Of a stretch of DNA of 64,000 nucleotides, positions 32,944-41,019 are shown one piece after another. Made by a program: the position numbers and the translations under genes. Position 1 is the stretch's first letter. Each line of letters opens with the position of its first letter. The notes under the pieces are model-generated. The model did no database searches. It saw nothing but the letters and a program-made list of their open reading frames with translations, and was not told the DNA's origin. The stretch is from Rhodoferax sp. BAB1 (GTDB lineage: Bacteria > Pseudomonadota > Gammaproteobacteria > Burkholderiales > Burkholderiaceae_C), in assembly GCF_013334205.1 (NCBI RefSeq), contig NZ_CP054424.1, forward strand, positions 764,001-828,000. Reading direction: 5' to 3'.

Positions 32944-33781
32944 GTCAGCAGCGTCGACGCTGCCCCTGGTGCTGGGCGTGTCCGCGCAGGGTGTGGCCTG
33001 GTGCGTGCCGGGGACTGCATCGTCCAACTGGCAGACCTGGGCCTGGCCCGAGGGAGCGGACGGGCCGGCCGCCTTGCGGGACTGGGTGTTGAAGCTGGCG
33101 CCGGAAATCGAGGGCACAGGGCAGCCCGTGCAGGTGTGCCTGGCGCCCAGCCTGGCCCAGCACTGGGTGCAGAGCGTGCCGGCGCAGACGGCCTCTCTGG
33201 TCGAGTTGCATGCGGTGGCGGCAGCCCGGGCCCAGCAGCTCTGGGGGCCGACCCCGGGCGGCTGGATGGTGACGGGCGACTGGCAGCCTGAGGGTGCGTT
33301 TCTGTGTACGGCCGTGCCGGCGGTCTGGGAGCCGGTCTGGAAGGCGATGCGGGAGCGCTGGGGCGAGATTGCGTTGCATACGCCTTTGCTGTTGGCGCAG
33401 CAGCAGGGGCAGGCGGTCTGGCCGCAGAACGGCTGGCTGGCTGTGGCCGTGGCGCAGCGCCTCTACGTGCAGCACCGCGAGGGCGGGCGTATGGCATCTT
33501 TACGCAGCGTGCGTTGGCCGGACGAGAGCACTCTGGAAGCGCTGCAGACCCAGGCTGTGCAGGAAGGGCGGCGCGAAATGCTGCGCGCAGGCAGCGGCCC
33601 CGAGGAGCTGCATTGGCTGGCCCTGTGCGAGGGCGGAGAGCGCGCCACGGAAAACGCCGGCCTGAAGCCTGTGGCCTGGCGCAAGGCGGGCATGCCGGCT
33701 GCGCCGCTGGACGCACCGGAGGCGGTACACGCGGCCTGGTGCGCACGGCAATCGGTGGAAGGAGCCTGGCATGCGGCCTGA
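32924..33781 (+). CDS. PilM/GspL-like cytoplasmic assembly protein (putative)
   Basis: This predicts 285 residues from a GTG that overlaps the end of gspE by 20 bases. There is no signal peptide and no membrane helix. Recognisable homology is weak. The opening strand pattern (LPLVLGVSAQGVAWC) and the position directly before a short bitopic protein and a PilO-like protein match PilM, MshI or the cytoplasmic part of GspL. Such proteins bridge the ATPase to the periplasmic assembly proteins. The sequence is unusually rich in Trp and Gln. The call rests on gene order more than on sequence. Confidence 0.5.
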   Translation: MSRWRSKSAASTLPLVLGVSAQGVAWCVPGTASSNWQTWAWPEGADGPAALRDWVLKLAPEIEGTGQPVQVCLAPSLAQHWVQSVPAQTASLVELHAVAAARAQQLWGPTPGGWMVTGDWQPEGAFLCTAVPAVWEPVWKAMRERWGEIALHTPLLLAQQQGQAVWPQNGWLAVAVAQRLYVQHREGGRMASLRSVRWPDESTLEALQTQAVQEGRREMLRAGSGPEELHWLALCEGGERATENAGLKPVAWRKAGMPAAPLDAPEAVHAAWCARQSVEGAWHAA

Positions 33782-34412
33782 GTCCGTTGACATGGCTTTC
33801 AACTGGGAGTTCGCGCCGCGCTGGACGCTGTGGGGTCGGCAGAGCAGGCCGCGCATGCGCGCGGTGGCCCTGGCCCTGGGTAGCGTGGCGCTGCTGGCCT
33901 TGGCTGGGGGCGCGTGGAACAGCTGGCAGCAGATGCAAGAGCTGGCGACTGTGCAAACCGAGGTGCAGGCCTTGCGCGCCACGCCAGCGAAGCCGTTGGC
34001 GCCGCGCGCATCCGCCACGACACGGCGTGATGGCGGCTTGGTGGCGGGGCAGGCCTTGAGCACGGACCAGCGGCAGGGACTGCGGGCCGTGGCCCGTCAG
34101 CTCAACATACCCTGGCAGGAGCTGTTCGAGCAGCTGGAGCGCTCGACGCCGCCGCAGGTGGCCCTGGTCAGCGTGGAGCCGGACGGGCAGCGTGGCACGG
34201 TGCGCTTGCAGGCGGAAGCCAAGTCGCTCGACACCCTGCTGCAATATGCCGCAGCCTTGCAGGGCCAGGGCGTGCTGGGACGTCTGACCTACAACAAGCA
34301 TGAGACCAATGGCCAGGATGCGAACCGGCCCATGCGCTTGACCTTCGAGCTGATGTTGCTGCCCACGCGGCAGGCGACGCTGGTTCCGGCCTTGCAGGAG
34401 GGCGCGCGATGA
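33771..34412 (+). CDS. PilN / GspL C-terminal-like bitopic assembly protein (putative)
   Basis: This predicts 213 residues. It has a short cytoplasmic N-terminus (FNWEFAPRW), one membrane helix (AVALALGSVALLALAGGAW), a coiled-coil stretch (QQMQELATVQTEVQALRA) and a periplasmic ferredoxin-like domain (PPQVALVSVEPDGQRGTVRL, then LQYAAALQGQGVLGRLTYNK). This is the layout of PilN and of the periplasmic part of GspL. It overlaps its neighbours on both sides by 11 and 4 bases. With the preceding gene it would reconstitute a split GspL. A second in-frame ATG lies seven codons downstream. Confidence 0.58.
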   Translation: MRPESVDMAFNWEFAPRWTLWGRQSRPRMRAVALALGSVALLALAGGAWNSWQQMQELATVQTEVQALRATPAKPLAPRASATTRRDGGLVAGQALSTDQRQGLRAVARQLNIPWQELFEQLERSTPPQVALVSVEPDGQRGTVRLQAEAKSLDTLLQYAAALQGQGVLGRLTYNKHETNGQDANRPMRLTFELMLLPTRQATLVPALQEGAR

Positions 34413-35002
34413 CGCGGGGCTGGCTGAAGAGGGGGCTTGGGCGCCTGTGGCTGGAGATCCTGCTGTGGCGCCATGGTTTGATCTGGCCGGGCGTGCTGGT
34501 TTTGCTGGTGGCGGCCCTGGCCCTCTGGCTGGTGCTGCTGCCGGGCGGTGCGCAACAGCTGGCGCAGGCCCGTGCGGAGTTGCAGCGTTTGCAGTCGGGA
34601 CAGTTGGTGCTGGCGCTCAGCACGGCGGAGCGGACCGGGCAAGAGGATGCGGTGCTGGTGGCGGCGCTGGACCGTGTGGCGCTCTCCGAGCAGGAGGTCA
34701 GCGAGGTGCTGCGGCGCCTGGGACGCATTGCACAGAGCAAGGGCCTGACGCTGACGGAGACGGATTTCCAGGCCACGGGCGAGGGTCTGGGTGGCTTGCG
34801 GCGTCTGCAGCTGACGCTGCCTTTGCGGGCGGCGTATCCGCAGGTGCGGCAGTTCGTGGAGGCCGTGTTGCTGGAGTTTCCCGGCGTGAGCGTGGACCAG
34901 ATGCTGCTCAAACGCGAGTCCGTGGGGCAGCGGCAGGGGGAGATACGCCTGCGCCTGTCGATCTGGACCAATCCGGCCAAGTCCGGGCGGGGGAGCATCT
35001 GA
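34409..35002 (+). CDS. PilO / GspM-like bitopic assembly protein (putative)
   Basis: This predicts 197 residues. One membrane helix (IWPGVLVLLVAALALWLVLL) is followed by a coiled coil (AQARAELQRLQ) and a ferredoxin-like periplasmic domain ending in VEAVLLEFPGVSVDQMLLKR. This matches PilO and GspM in size and layout, although sequence identity cannot be judged here. It would pair with the preceding PilN-like protein to form the periplasmic scaffold. It overlaps the upstream gene by four bases and the downstream gene by one (TGATG). Confidence 0.58.
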   Translation: MTRGWLKRGLGRLWLEILLWRHGLIWPGVLVLLVAALALWLVLLPGGAQQLAQARAELQRLQSGQLVLALSTAERTGQEDAVLVAALDRVALSEQEVSEVLRRLGRIAQSKGLTLTETDFQATGEGLGGLRRLQLTLPLRAAYPQVRQFVEAVLLEFPGVSVDQMLLKRESVGQRQGEIRLRLSIWTNPAKSGRGSI

Positions 35003-35556
35003 TGGCCGCCCAAGGGCAGAACAAGCGCTGGTGGATACTGGGGCCCCTGCTCGTGGGGGCGTTTCTGCTGGCGGTGTTTGGAGACAAGACGCCTGCCGAT
35101 GGCGCGGTTGATGTGGTGGCGCCGCGTGTGCAGCCTGCGCCGAGGGCTGTGCCTGCGGGGCTGCCGGTGGCCGGGGCGGCCGTGTCAGCCCTCGTGCCTG
35201 GTGTGCAGGTGTTGGTGCCGCGGGATCAATTGGTGAAGTCCGGGGAGCGTGCGCCGGTGCGGGATCTGTTCAGCCAGCGCAGCTGGACTCCCCCCGCACC
35301 CAAGCTCCAGCCGGTGGTGCTGCCCGTTCCTGTGCCGACGGCACCACCACCCCTGCCTTTTGTCTACCTAGGCAAGAAGCTGGAGGGCGGTAGCTGGGAG
35401 GTCTATCTGGGACAAGGTGACAAGACATTTGTGGTGCGCGAGGGGCAGGTGCTGGAGGGGCAGTACCGTGTGGATGTGATCAAGCCACCGCAGATGGAGT
35501 TGGTGTATTTGCCGCTGGGCCTGTCCCAGAACCTGGCGATTGGAGAAACACGATGA
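35002..35556 (+). CDS. PilP / GspC-like linker protein to the secretin (putative)
   Basis: This predicts 184 residues. It has a short cytoplasmic start, one N-terminal membrane helix (WWILGPLLVGAFLLAVF) and a long Pro/Ala/Val-rich linker (VPVPTAPPPLPF). The C-terminus is a small beta domain (YLGKKLEGGSWEVYLGQGDK, TFVVREGQVLEGQYRVDVI). That beta domain resembles the homology region of GspC or the core of PilP, which contact the N0 domain of the secretin. Its stop overlaps the secretin start by four bases, which fits that role. No PDZ domain of the GspC type is present. Confidence 0.6.
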   Translation: MAAQGQNKRWWILGPLLVGAFLLAVFGDKTPADGAVDVVAPRVQPAPRAVPAGLPVAGAAVSALVPGVQVLVPRDQLVKSGERAPVRDLFSQRSWTPPAPKLQPVVLPVPVPTAPPPLPFVYLGKKLEGGSWEVYLGQGDKTFVVREGQVLEGQYRVDVIKPPQMELVYLPLGLSQNLAIGETR

Positions 35557-37826
35557 AATGGCGTAGGGACGGGCGCATCCAGCGGCACCTGCTGGGCTTG
35601 CTGATCGGCCTTGTGTTGGCGGGCTGTGCCAGCGAGCGCGCTTATCGCGAAGGGCAGGACCTGGCACGCGAAGGACGCAGCGAGGAGGCGCTGGAGCGCT
35701 TTGAAGACGCGAGCCGGCGCGATGCGGGCTCGGCGCAATACCGCATTGCTGTCCTGCAGACGCGCGAAGCCTTGGTTTCGACGGCGCTCGCGGTGGGGCG
35801 CAAGGCCTTGGACGAGGCGCGGTACGACGATGCCCGTGCGGCATTCCAGCGCGCGATGACCTGGCAGCCCGGGAACCCGCGGGCGCAGGAGGGACTCAAC
35901 GCCATCGCGGCGGCCCAGCGCCACGCGAAATGGATGAGCTCGGCCCAGCAGGCCCTGGACCGCAAGGAAGACAAGGTGGCGGAGAACTGGTTGCGCATGG
36001 TGCTGTCGGAGGATCCGCAGCATCGCAAGGCGCGGACCCTGTTGCAAGAGTTGGAGGAAGGTCAGCAGAAAAAAGCGGGCATCGCCTTGTTGGCCGAGGC
36101 CTACCGCAAGCCCATCACGATTGAATTCAAGGACACGCCGCTCAAGTCTGTGTTTGAGGTGATTTCTCGGACCTCGGGCCTGAATTTCCTGTTCGACAAG
36201 GATGTGCGTTCGGACCAGAAGACCTCCATCTTCCTGAAGAACTCCACCATCGAAGCCGCCGTGAACCTGACTTTGCTGACGAACCAGCTGGAACAGCGGG
36301 TGCTCGACGCGAACACGGTGCTGATCTATCCCAACACCCAAGCCAAGCAGAAGGACTACCAGTCCCTGACGGTGAAGGCCTTCTATCTGGGGAATGCAGA
36401 AGCCAAGGTGGTGGCGAGCACGCTCAAGACCATCCTCAAGTCGCGTGATGTGGTGGTGGACGAGAAGCTTAACCTGTTGATCCTGCGGGACACGCCGGAG
36501 GCGATCCGCATGGCGGCCAGGCTGGTGGCCATGCACGATGTGGCTGAATCCGAGGTGATGCTGGAGGTGGAGATCCTGGAGGTCAAGCGCACCCGGCTGC
36601 TGGACCTGGGCATACGCTGGCCGGATCAGCTCAGCCTGAGCCCGTTGGCGGCGTCCTCAGGAGCTTTGTCTGTTGCTGACCTGCGTGGTCTGAACTCGGA
36701 GACCTTGGGGGCCACCATTGGGGCAACCACTATCAATGCCAAGAAGGTAGATGCGGACACCAACATCCTCGCGAATCCGCGCATTCGCGTACGCAACCGC
36801 GAGAAGGCCAAGATTCTGATCGGGGAGCGGGTGCCCAACATCACGTCCACCTCGACGGCGACCGGCTTCGTGGCGGAATCTGTCAACTATGTGGACGTTG
36901 GCCTGAAGCTGGACGTGGAACCGACGATCTCCATCGAAGGCGAGGTGGCCATCAAGATTGCGCTGGAGGTGAGCAGCGTGACCAGTCAGATCCAGACCAA
37001 GTCGGGTTCTTTGGCCTACCAGATTGGAACGCGGACGGCGCAGACCATCCTGCGCCTGAAGGATGGTGAGAACCAGGTGCTGGCAGGTCTGATCAACAGC
37101 GAGGACCGCCAGACGGCTAACAAGGTACCTGGCTTGGGTGAAATACCGGTGCTGGGACGCCTGTTCGGAGAACAGCGCGACGACACCGCCAAGACCGAGA
37201 TCGTTTTGTCCATCACACCGCGTATCTTGCGCAATCTGAGCCGACCCGGTACTTCCAATATGGAGTTTGAGTCGGGGACGGAGAGCAGTCTCAGTGGCTT
37301 CAGCTGGGGGAGCCCAGACGCGGCGACGAAAGCTGCAGAGGGGCCAGCCAAGCCAGCGAATGGCGCAGCGGCTTCGGCAGGGAATGGCGAGGCCAGCGGG
37401 ACACAGTCTCCCACCTTGCTGGCCTGGCAGGGCCCGGACAAGGTGAAGGTGGGTGATGTGTTCGCGGTGCAGCTGACGATGCAGTCCAGTCAAGCCGTGA
37501 TGAGTTTGCCCCTGGCGGTCGGGTTTGACGCGCGCAGCATGCAGGTGGTGTCCGTGACCGAGGGGGATTTCCTCAAGCAGGGCGGGGCGCAGACGAACTT
37601 CAGCAGCCGGGTGGACCCGAGTGGCCAGATCGTGCTGACGGTGACGCGTTCCGGCGATTCAGGGGCCACCGGCAGCGGGGTGGTGGCGACGGTGAATCTA
37701 CGGGCGACGGCCGCCGCAGCCACCGATGCACGTGTCCAGTTGCTGACGGTGGCACCCGTGGCCCAGGGTGGCAAGGCGGTGAGTACGTCTTTGCCGGCAC
37801 CTCTGGTGATCGGCGTGGCACCCTGA
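35553..37826 (+). CDS. gspD: Lipoprotein secretin (GspD/PilQ-like) with C-terminal cohesin-like domain
   Basis: This predicts 757 residues. The lipobox LAGC puts lipidated Cys25 at the mature N-terminus. Residues 25-180 are TPR-like helices. A short N0/N1 region follows (ITIEFKDTPLKSVFEVISRT), then the secretin barrel with VLAGLINSEDRQTANKVPGL and EIPVLGRLFG. The barrel ends near residue 565. Residues 622-757 form a separate beta domain (VKVGDVFAVQLTMQSSQAVM) of the cohesin type. The protein forms the outer-membrane pore. Self-targeting by the lipid would remove the need for a pilotin, and none is present. The extra domain could face the cell surface or the periplasm. Confidence 0.88.
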   Translation: MKWRRDGRIQRHLLGLLIGLVLAGCASERAYREGQDLAREGRSEEALERFEDASRRDAGSAQYRIAVLQTREALVSTALAVGRKALDEARYDDARAAFQRAMTWQPGNPRAQEGLNAIAAAQRHAKWMSSAQQALDRKEDKVAENWLRMVLSEDPQHRKARTLLQELEEGQQKKAGIALLAEAYRKPITIEFKDTPLKSVFEVISRTSGLNFLFDKDVRSDQKTSIFLKNSTIEAAVNLTLLTNQLEQRVLDANTVLIYPNTQAKQKDYQSLTVKAFYLGNAEAKVVASTLKTILKSRDVVVDEKLNLLILRDTPEAIRMAARLVAMHDVAESEVMLEVEILEVKRTRLLDLGIRWPDQLSLSPLAASSGALSVADLRGLNSETLGATIGATTINAKKVDADTNILANPRIRVRNREKAKILIGERVPNITSTSTATGFVAESVNYVDVGLKLDVEPTISIEGEVAIKIALEVSSVTSQIQTKSGSLAYQIGTRTAQTILRLKDGENQVLAGLINSEDRQTANKVPGLGEIPVLGRLFGEQRDDTAKTEIVLSITPRILRNLSRPGTSNMEFESGTESSLSGFSWGSPDAATKAAEGPAKPANGAAASAGNGEASGTQSPTLLAWQGPDKVKVGDVFAVQLTMQSSQAVMSLPLAVGFDARSMQVVSVTEGDFLKQGGAQTNFSSRVDPSGQIVLTVTRSGDSGATGSGVVATVNLRATAAAATDARVQLLTVAPVAQGGKAVSTSLPAPLVIGVAP

Positions 37827-37832
37827 GGACGT

Positions 37833-38351
37833 ATGGCTTGTTTGCCAGCATTGCCTAAGCAAGGTGGTAGCCGGCCACTGTGGCGGGAGGGCGGCTTCAC
37901 GCTGGTGGAGCTGCTCGTGACCCTGGCCATCCTGGCGGTGCTGGCCAGCCTGGTGGTACCGGTGGCGCAAATACAAGTACAGCGAGGCAAGGAGCAGCAG
38001 CTGCGGGCGGCACTGGCCGAAATCCGCACGGCCATCGATGCCTACAAGAAGGCGGGGGACGAAGGGCGGGTACCGCGTGATGCCGGGACGACGGGTTATC
38101 CCAAGACCCTGGAGGCGCTGGTTGAGGGGGTTGACGACCAGCGGGACCCGAAGCGGGGCAAGCTGTACTTTCTGCGGCGCGTTCCCCGGGACCCGTTTTT
38201 CGAGGACCCGAATGCCGAGGACGCCCAGACCTGGGGCAAGCGCGCCTATGCGAGCGAGCCAACCGACCCGGCTGAGGGGGACGATGTGTATGACGTGTTC
38301 AGTCGGTCGACGCTGACGGGCCTGAATGGCGTTCCTTTGAGGCGCTGGTGA
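37833..38351 (+). CDS. Type II secretion pseudopilin (minor, GspG/H-like)
   Basis: This predicts 172 residues, six bases after the secretin stop. The prepilin motif is [20 protein letters not shown], with cleavage after Gly and Glu5 present, preceded by a long 21-residue leader. The globular part has [17 protein letters not shown] and [15 protein letters not shown], which follows the GspG plan (PRDPF in place of PPDPW). A long acidic C-terminal loop ([12 protein letters not shown]) may bind calcium. It is probably a second pseudopilin with its own tip or adaptor role. The next gene starts within its stop. Confidence 0.88.
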   Translation: MACLPALPKQGGSRPLWREGGFTLVELLVTLAILAVLASLVVPVAQIQVQRGKEQQLRAALAEIRTAIDAYKKAGDEGRVPRDAGTTGYPKTLEALVEGVDDQRDPKRGKLYFLRRVPRDPFFEDPNAEDAQTWGKRAYASEPTDPAEGDDVYDVFSRSTLTGLNGVPLRRW

Positions 38352-38728
38352 TGACGATGCGCAGACTTGGTTTCACGCTGATCGAATTGCTGGTGGTGCT
38401 GGCCATCGTGGCGACGCTGTTGACCCTGGTGGTCCCGCGGTATGCGGACCGTATCGATGTGGCCAAGGAGACGGTGTTGCGCGACAACCTGCGCGGTGTG
38501 CGGGATGTCATCGACAAGTTCTACGGTGACCAGGGACGTTTCCCGGAGAGTCTGGAAGAGCTGGTGGAGAAGCACTATCTCAAGACACTGCCGGTCGACC
38601 CCGTGACGGACTCTGATGCCACATGGCAGATCGTGGAGGTGCCCAGTGGCCACAAGGGGCGTGTTTACGACATACGGAGCGGGGCGCCTGGGAACGGGCG
38701 TAACGGGCGACCTTATGCAGAGTGGTAG
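38348..38728 (+). CDS. Type II secretion pseudopilin (small, GspG-like)
   Basis: This predicts 126 residues. The start is GTG overlapping the previous stop; ATG codons at 38351 and 38357 are alternatives. The prepilin motif is [20 protein letters not shown], with Glu5 present and a very short leader. The globular domain reads [37 protein letters not shown] and [14 protein letters not shown], again a reduced GspG plan. It ends NGRPYAEW, and the next gene overlaps it by 14 bases. Three GspG-type proteins in one operon suggest diversified pseudopilus subunits. Confidence 0.88.
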   Translation: MMTMRRLGFTLIELLVVLAIVATLLTLVVPRYADRIDVAKETVLRDNLRGVRDVIDKFYGDQGRFPESLEELVEKHYLKTLPVDPVTDSDATWQIVEVPSGHKGRVYDIRSGAPGNGRNGRPYAEW

Positions 38729-39287
38729 GGCGCAGCGCAGTCACAGCTGGCGACCGCAGCATGGCTTTGCCTATGTGCTGCTACTGATGGTTGTGGCGGT
38801 ATTGGCCCTGGGCGCTTCTGCGGCTTTGCAGTTGGGGGCGCAGGCGGGGCGCCGGGATGCGGAACAGGCCTTGCTGTCGACAGGTGCCGAGTTCGAGCGG
38901 GCGCTGTACAGCTATGCCGGGGTTGCTGTGGCGGCAACGGCGGCCAACACCAGCGGTGCATTGGCTGCGCGCGGGCCGCGTGACCTGCAGGAGCTGTTGA
39001 AAGACCCTCGGGTGCCGGGTGTACGGCGACATTTGCGGCAGCTTTATGCAGACCCGATGACGGGACGCCCGGAATGGGGCGTGGTGCGTGATCCCGCGGG
39101 TTTCATCGTCGGCGTGTACAGCCTGGCGGAAGGTCAGCCGATCAAGCAGCTGGGATTTGATGCGAGGCATGCTCATTTTGAAGAGGCTCCCAGCTATGCC
39201 AAATGGGTGTTCGGTCTGCCGATGGCGCAGTTGCAGACGATGCGTGGTGCCGGTCAACCAGCGACGCCGGCGGCGGCCAAACCGTGA
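38715..39287 (+). CDS. Pseudopilin-like protein lacking Glu5 (GspK/MshP-like)
   Basis: This predicts 190 residues. The N-terminus has a prepilin-like Gly-Phe site followed by a helix (QHGFAYVLLLMVVAVLALGA), but position 5 of the mature chain is Leu rather than Glu. Loss of Glu5 marks the tip pseudopilin GspK and MshP. The rest contains ALYSYAGVAVAATAANTSGA, GPRDLQELLKDPRVPG, RRHLRQLYADPMTGRPEW and a conserved-looking GVYSLAEGQPIKQ. It overlaps the preceding pseudopilin gene by 14 bases. A tip role is inferred from the missing Glu5 and from gene order. Confidence 0.72.
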   Translation: MQSGRAQRSHSWRPQHGFAYVLLLMVVAVLALGASAALQLGAQAGRRDAEQALLSTGAEFERALYSYAGVAVAATAANTSGALAARGPRDLQELLKDPRVPGVRRHLRQLYADPMTGRPEWGVVRDPAGFIVGVYSLAEGQPIKQLGFDARHAHFEEAPSYAKWVFGLPMAQLQTMRGAGQPATPAAAKP

Positions 39288-39300
39288 AGGGAGAGAGGCG

Positions 39301-39987
39301 ATGTATTTGACCTGGAAACGATGGCTACTCTTGAGTTTCGGCTTGATGTCGGTCTGGAGTGCATGGGCACAGCCCGCCTGTGAGCGCTATGAGCTCCTGA
39401 AGCCAAAACGGGGCAGCCAGATTGCAGACCGACAACCGGAATTGCAGTGGGGCGGTGAGGCCAATTCCAGCTATCGGGTGCAGGTGGCCGTGGTGCTGCC
39501 CGAAGGGCGCGTGCTGGAATCCATCGATACGGTGGTGACGGGAACACGCTGGCGTCTGGGGGCACCGGTTTCTGTACTGACCTCCGCTGTGAAGGTGATC
39601 GTAAGTCGTAACTGTTCGTCTTACTCGGTGCAGGATCTGCATGCTCAGGGGCCACACTTTGTCATCCAGGCCACCGACCAGTGCACATTAAGACCACAGT
39701 CGATCCGACAAGGGGCGGATGCCTTGCACTGGATTGCCCCTGCCAACTCCGACAAGTTTGTGGTCCAGATTTTCTCGATGACGCAGGCGGCTGATGGAGT
39801 AACGACGACTCAACGGCTAGGCGGTTACGAAGTTGTGGGAATTTCCTGGAAGTTTCCAGCCGATCTCCAAGCCCAACTGAGGCGGCCTGGCATGGCGGAT
39901 CGGTCCTGGGTGGCTACGGTTCAGGCGCGTTGCGGTGCTTTGTTGAGTCATCCACAGGCGTTGGTCTTGGATGTTTCACTCGTGTGA
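39301..39987 (+). CDS. Exported protein of unknown function at the end of the secretion operon
   Basis: This predicts 228 residues with a good GGGAGAG ribosome binding site. A signal peptide (WLLLSFGLMSVWSAWAQP) precedes a beta-rich chain. Two fibronectin-like halves are suggested: the first opens LLKPKRGSQIADRQPELQW, the second QSIRQGADALHWIAP, each followed by a strand such as YRVQVAVVLPEG or FVVQIFSMTQA. Cysteines occur as four or five well-spaced residues that could form disulfides. It is 13 bases after the pseudopilin-like gene, so probably in the same transcript, and may be a substrate or an accessory factor. No family is recognised. The gap 39988-40100 shows nothing I can name. Confidence 0.68.
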   Translation: MYLTWKRWLLLSFGLMSVWSAWAQPACERYELLKPKRGSQIADRQPELQWGGEANSSYRVQVAVVLPEGRVLESIDTVVTGTRWRLGAPVSVLTSAVKVIVSRNCSSYSVQDLHAQGPHFVIQATDQCTLRPQSIRQGADALHWIAPANSDKFVVQIFSMTQAADGVTTTQRLGGYEVVGISWKFPADLQAQLRRPGMADRSWVATVQARCGALLSHPQALVLDVSLV

Positions 39988-40100
39988 TCATGCAGCAGCA
40001 AGCAAATGGACCTGACTTGTTGTTGTCCAGCAGGATTCAGCGTCTTTGTCGGAGTTCCAGCCAAATGCCATAAGACCGGCTACAGCTTGGCTTTTGGATG

Positions 40101-40176
<76 letters not shown>

Positions 40177-40229
40177 ACACGCTGGAAATTCTAGCAAGCG
40201 GCGGCCGGCTCGGCCAGGGGGCGATGGGC

Positions 40230-40934
40230 TCAGATCCAGGAAAGCAGTTCCCAGCGTTGCCAGGCTTCGCGTCCGCGGGTGGTGCCCCGGCCGGTGGAGA
40301 GCAGGTATTCGCCGCTGACTTCGCGTGCCACCCAGCGGCCGATCTCCGGGGCCAGCCACAGGGTTTCGCGCCGTGTCGTCTCCGTGCGGGTGACGTCACG
40401 GTGCTGCAGGCGGATGAAGGTCTCGATGCGCAGCGCCAGCTGGCTGCCGCCGGCCAGCGTCACACGCTCCCAGCCCTGCACCGTGCTGTGCCGGCTGATC
40501 CAGTAGCGGAAGGAGTCGTCGTCGATGCGGTAGTGGGTGCGCTGCGCGCTGCGGGCGCCCGGTGTTGGGTCGGCCGGCCACAGGGGCACGGCCTGCTCGT
40601 AGTTCAGCACCTCGTCCCAGCCCGTTTCCCGCCAGATCTGGCCCCAGGGTTGCTGCTGTTCTTCCAGGTCGGCCGGCCCGGCATCGTTGCGGATGCGGAT
40701 GCGCACCCGGGGTGCCAGGGCCACCACCTCGTGTTCCTGTGTGGCCAGCTGGGCGCTGTTGTAGCCGTTGGAGTGGCGGTAGGTCCAGCGCTGGCCCAGG
40801 GCCGGCCGCCGCAGGGTGATCGTGCCGGCCGGTGCCGCCGCGACCTCCGTGCGCAGGGCGGGCAGGGGCTGGATGGCGCAGCCGGCGGGCAGCGCGGCCA
40901 GGGCCAGGGTGAAATGGCGGCGGTTCAGTTCCAT
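40230..40934 (-). CDS. Putative lipoprotein of unknown function
   Basis: This predicts 234 residues. The N-terminus has a basic start, a hydrophobic core and the lipobox PAGC, so Cys19 is probably lipidated. The mature chain is beta rich, with GQRWTYRHSNGYNSAQLA near residue 50 and an acidic, tryptophan-rich middle. Later parts include THYRIDDDSFRYWISRH and TLWLAPEIGRWVAREV, patterns seen in outer-membrane-associated lipoproteins of Burkholderiales. It stands alone between the tRNA gene and the divergent amino-acid transporter operon. I do not recognise a named family. Confidence 0.75.
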   Translation of the reverse strand: MELNRRHFTLALAALPAGCAIQPLPALRTEVAAAPAGTITLRRPALGQRWTYRHSNGYNSAQLATQEHEVVALAPRVRIRIRNDAGPADLEEQQQPWGQIWRETGWDEVLNYEQAVPLWPADPTPGARSAQRTHYRIDDDSFRYWISRHSTVQGWERVTLAGGSQLALRIETFIRLQHRDVTRTETTRRETLWLAPEIGRWVAREVSGEYLLSTGRGTTRGREAWQRWELLSWI

Positions 40935-41019
40935 GGAGGGTGCCTCCTGAGGGGCTGTGGGAGAACGCTATCATTCTGGCAGTCCGATTCCACCTGCCCC
41001 ATCCCGAACAGGAAAGACC

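Noticed and set aside
40957..41019. Extended start for the LivJ-like binding protein at 40957
   Set aside because: It would put 21 residues ahead of a standard signal peptide, and the ATG at 41020 has a better ribosome binding site.
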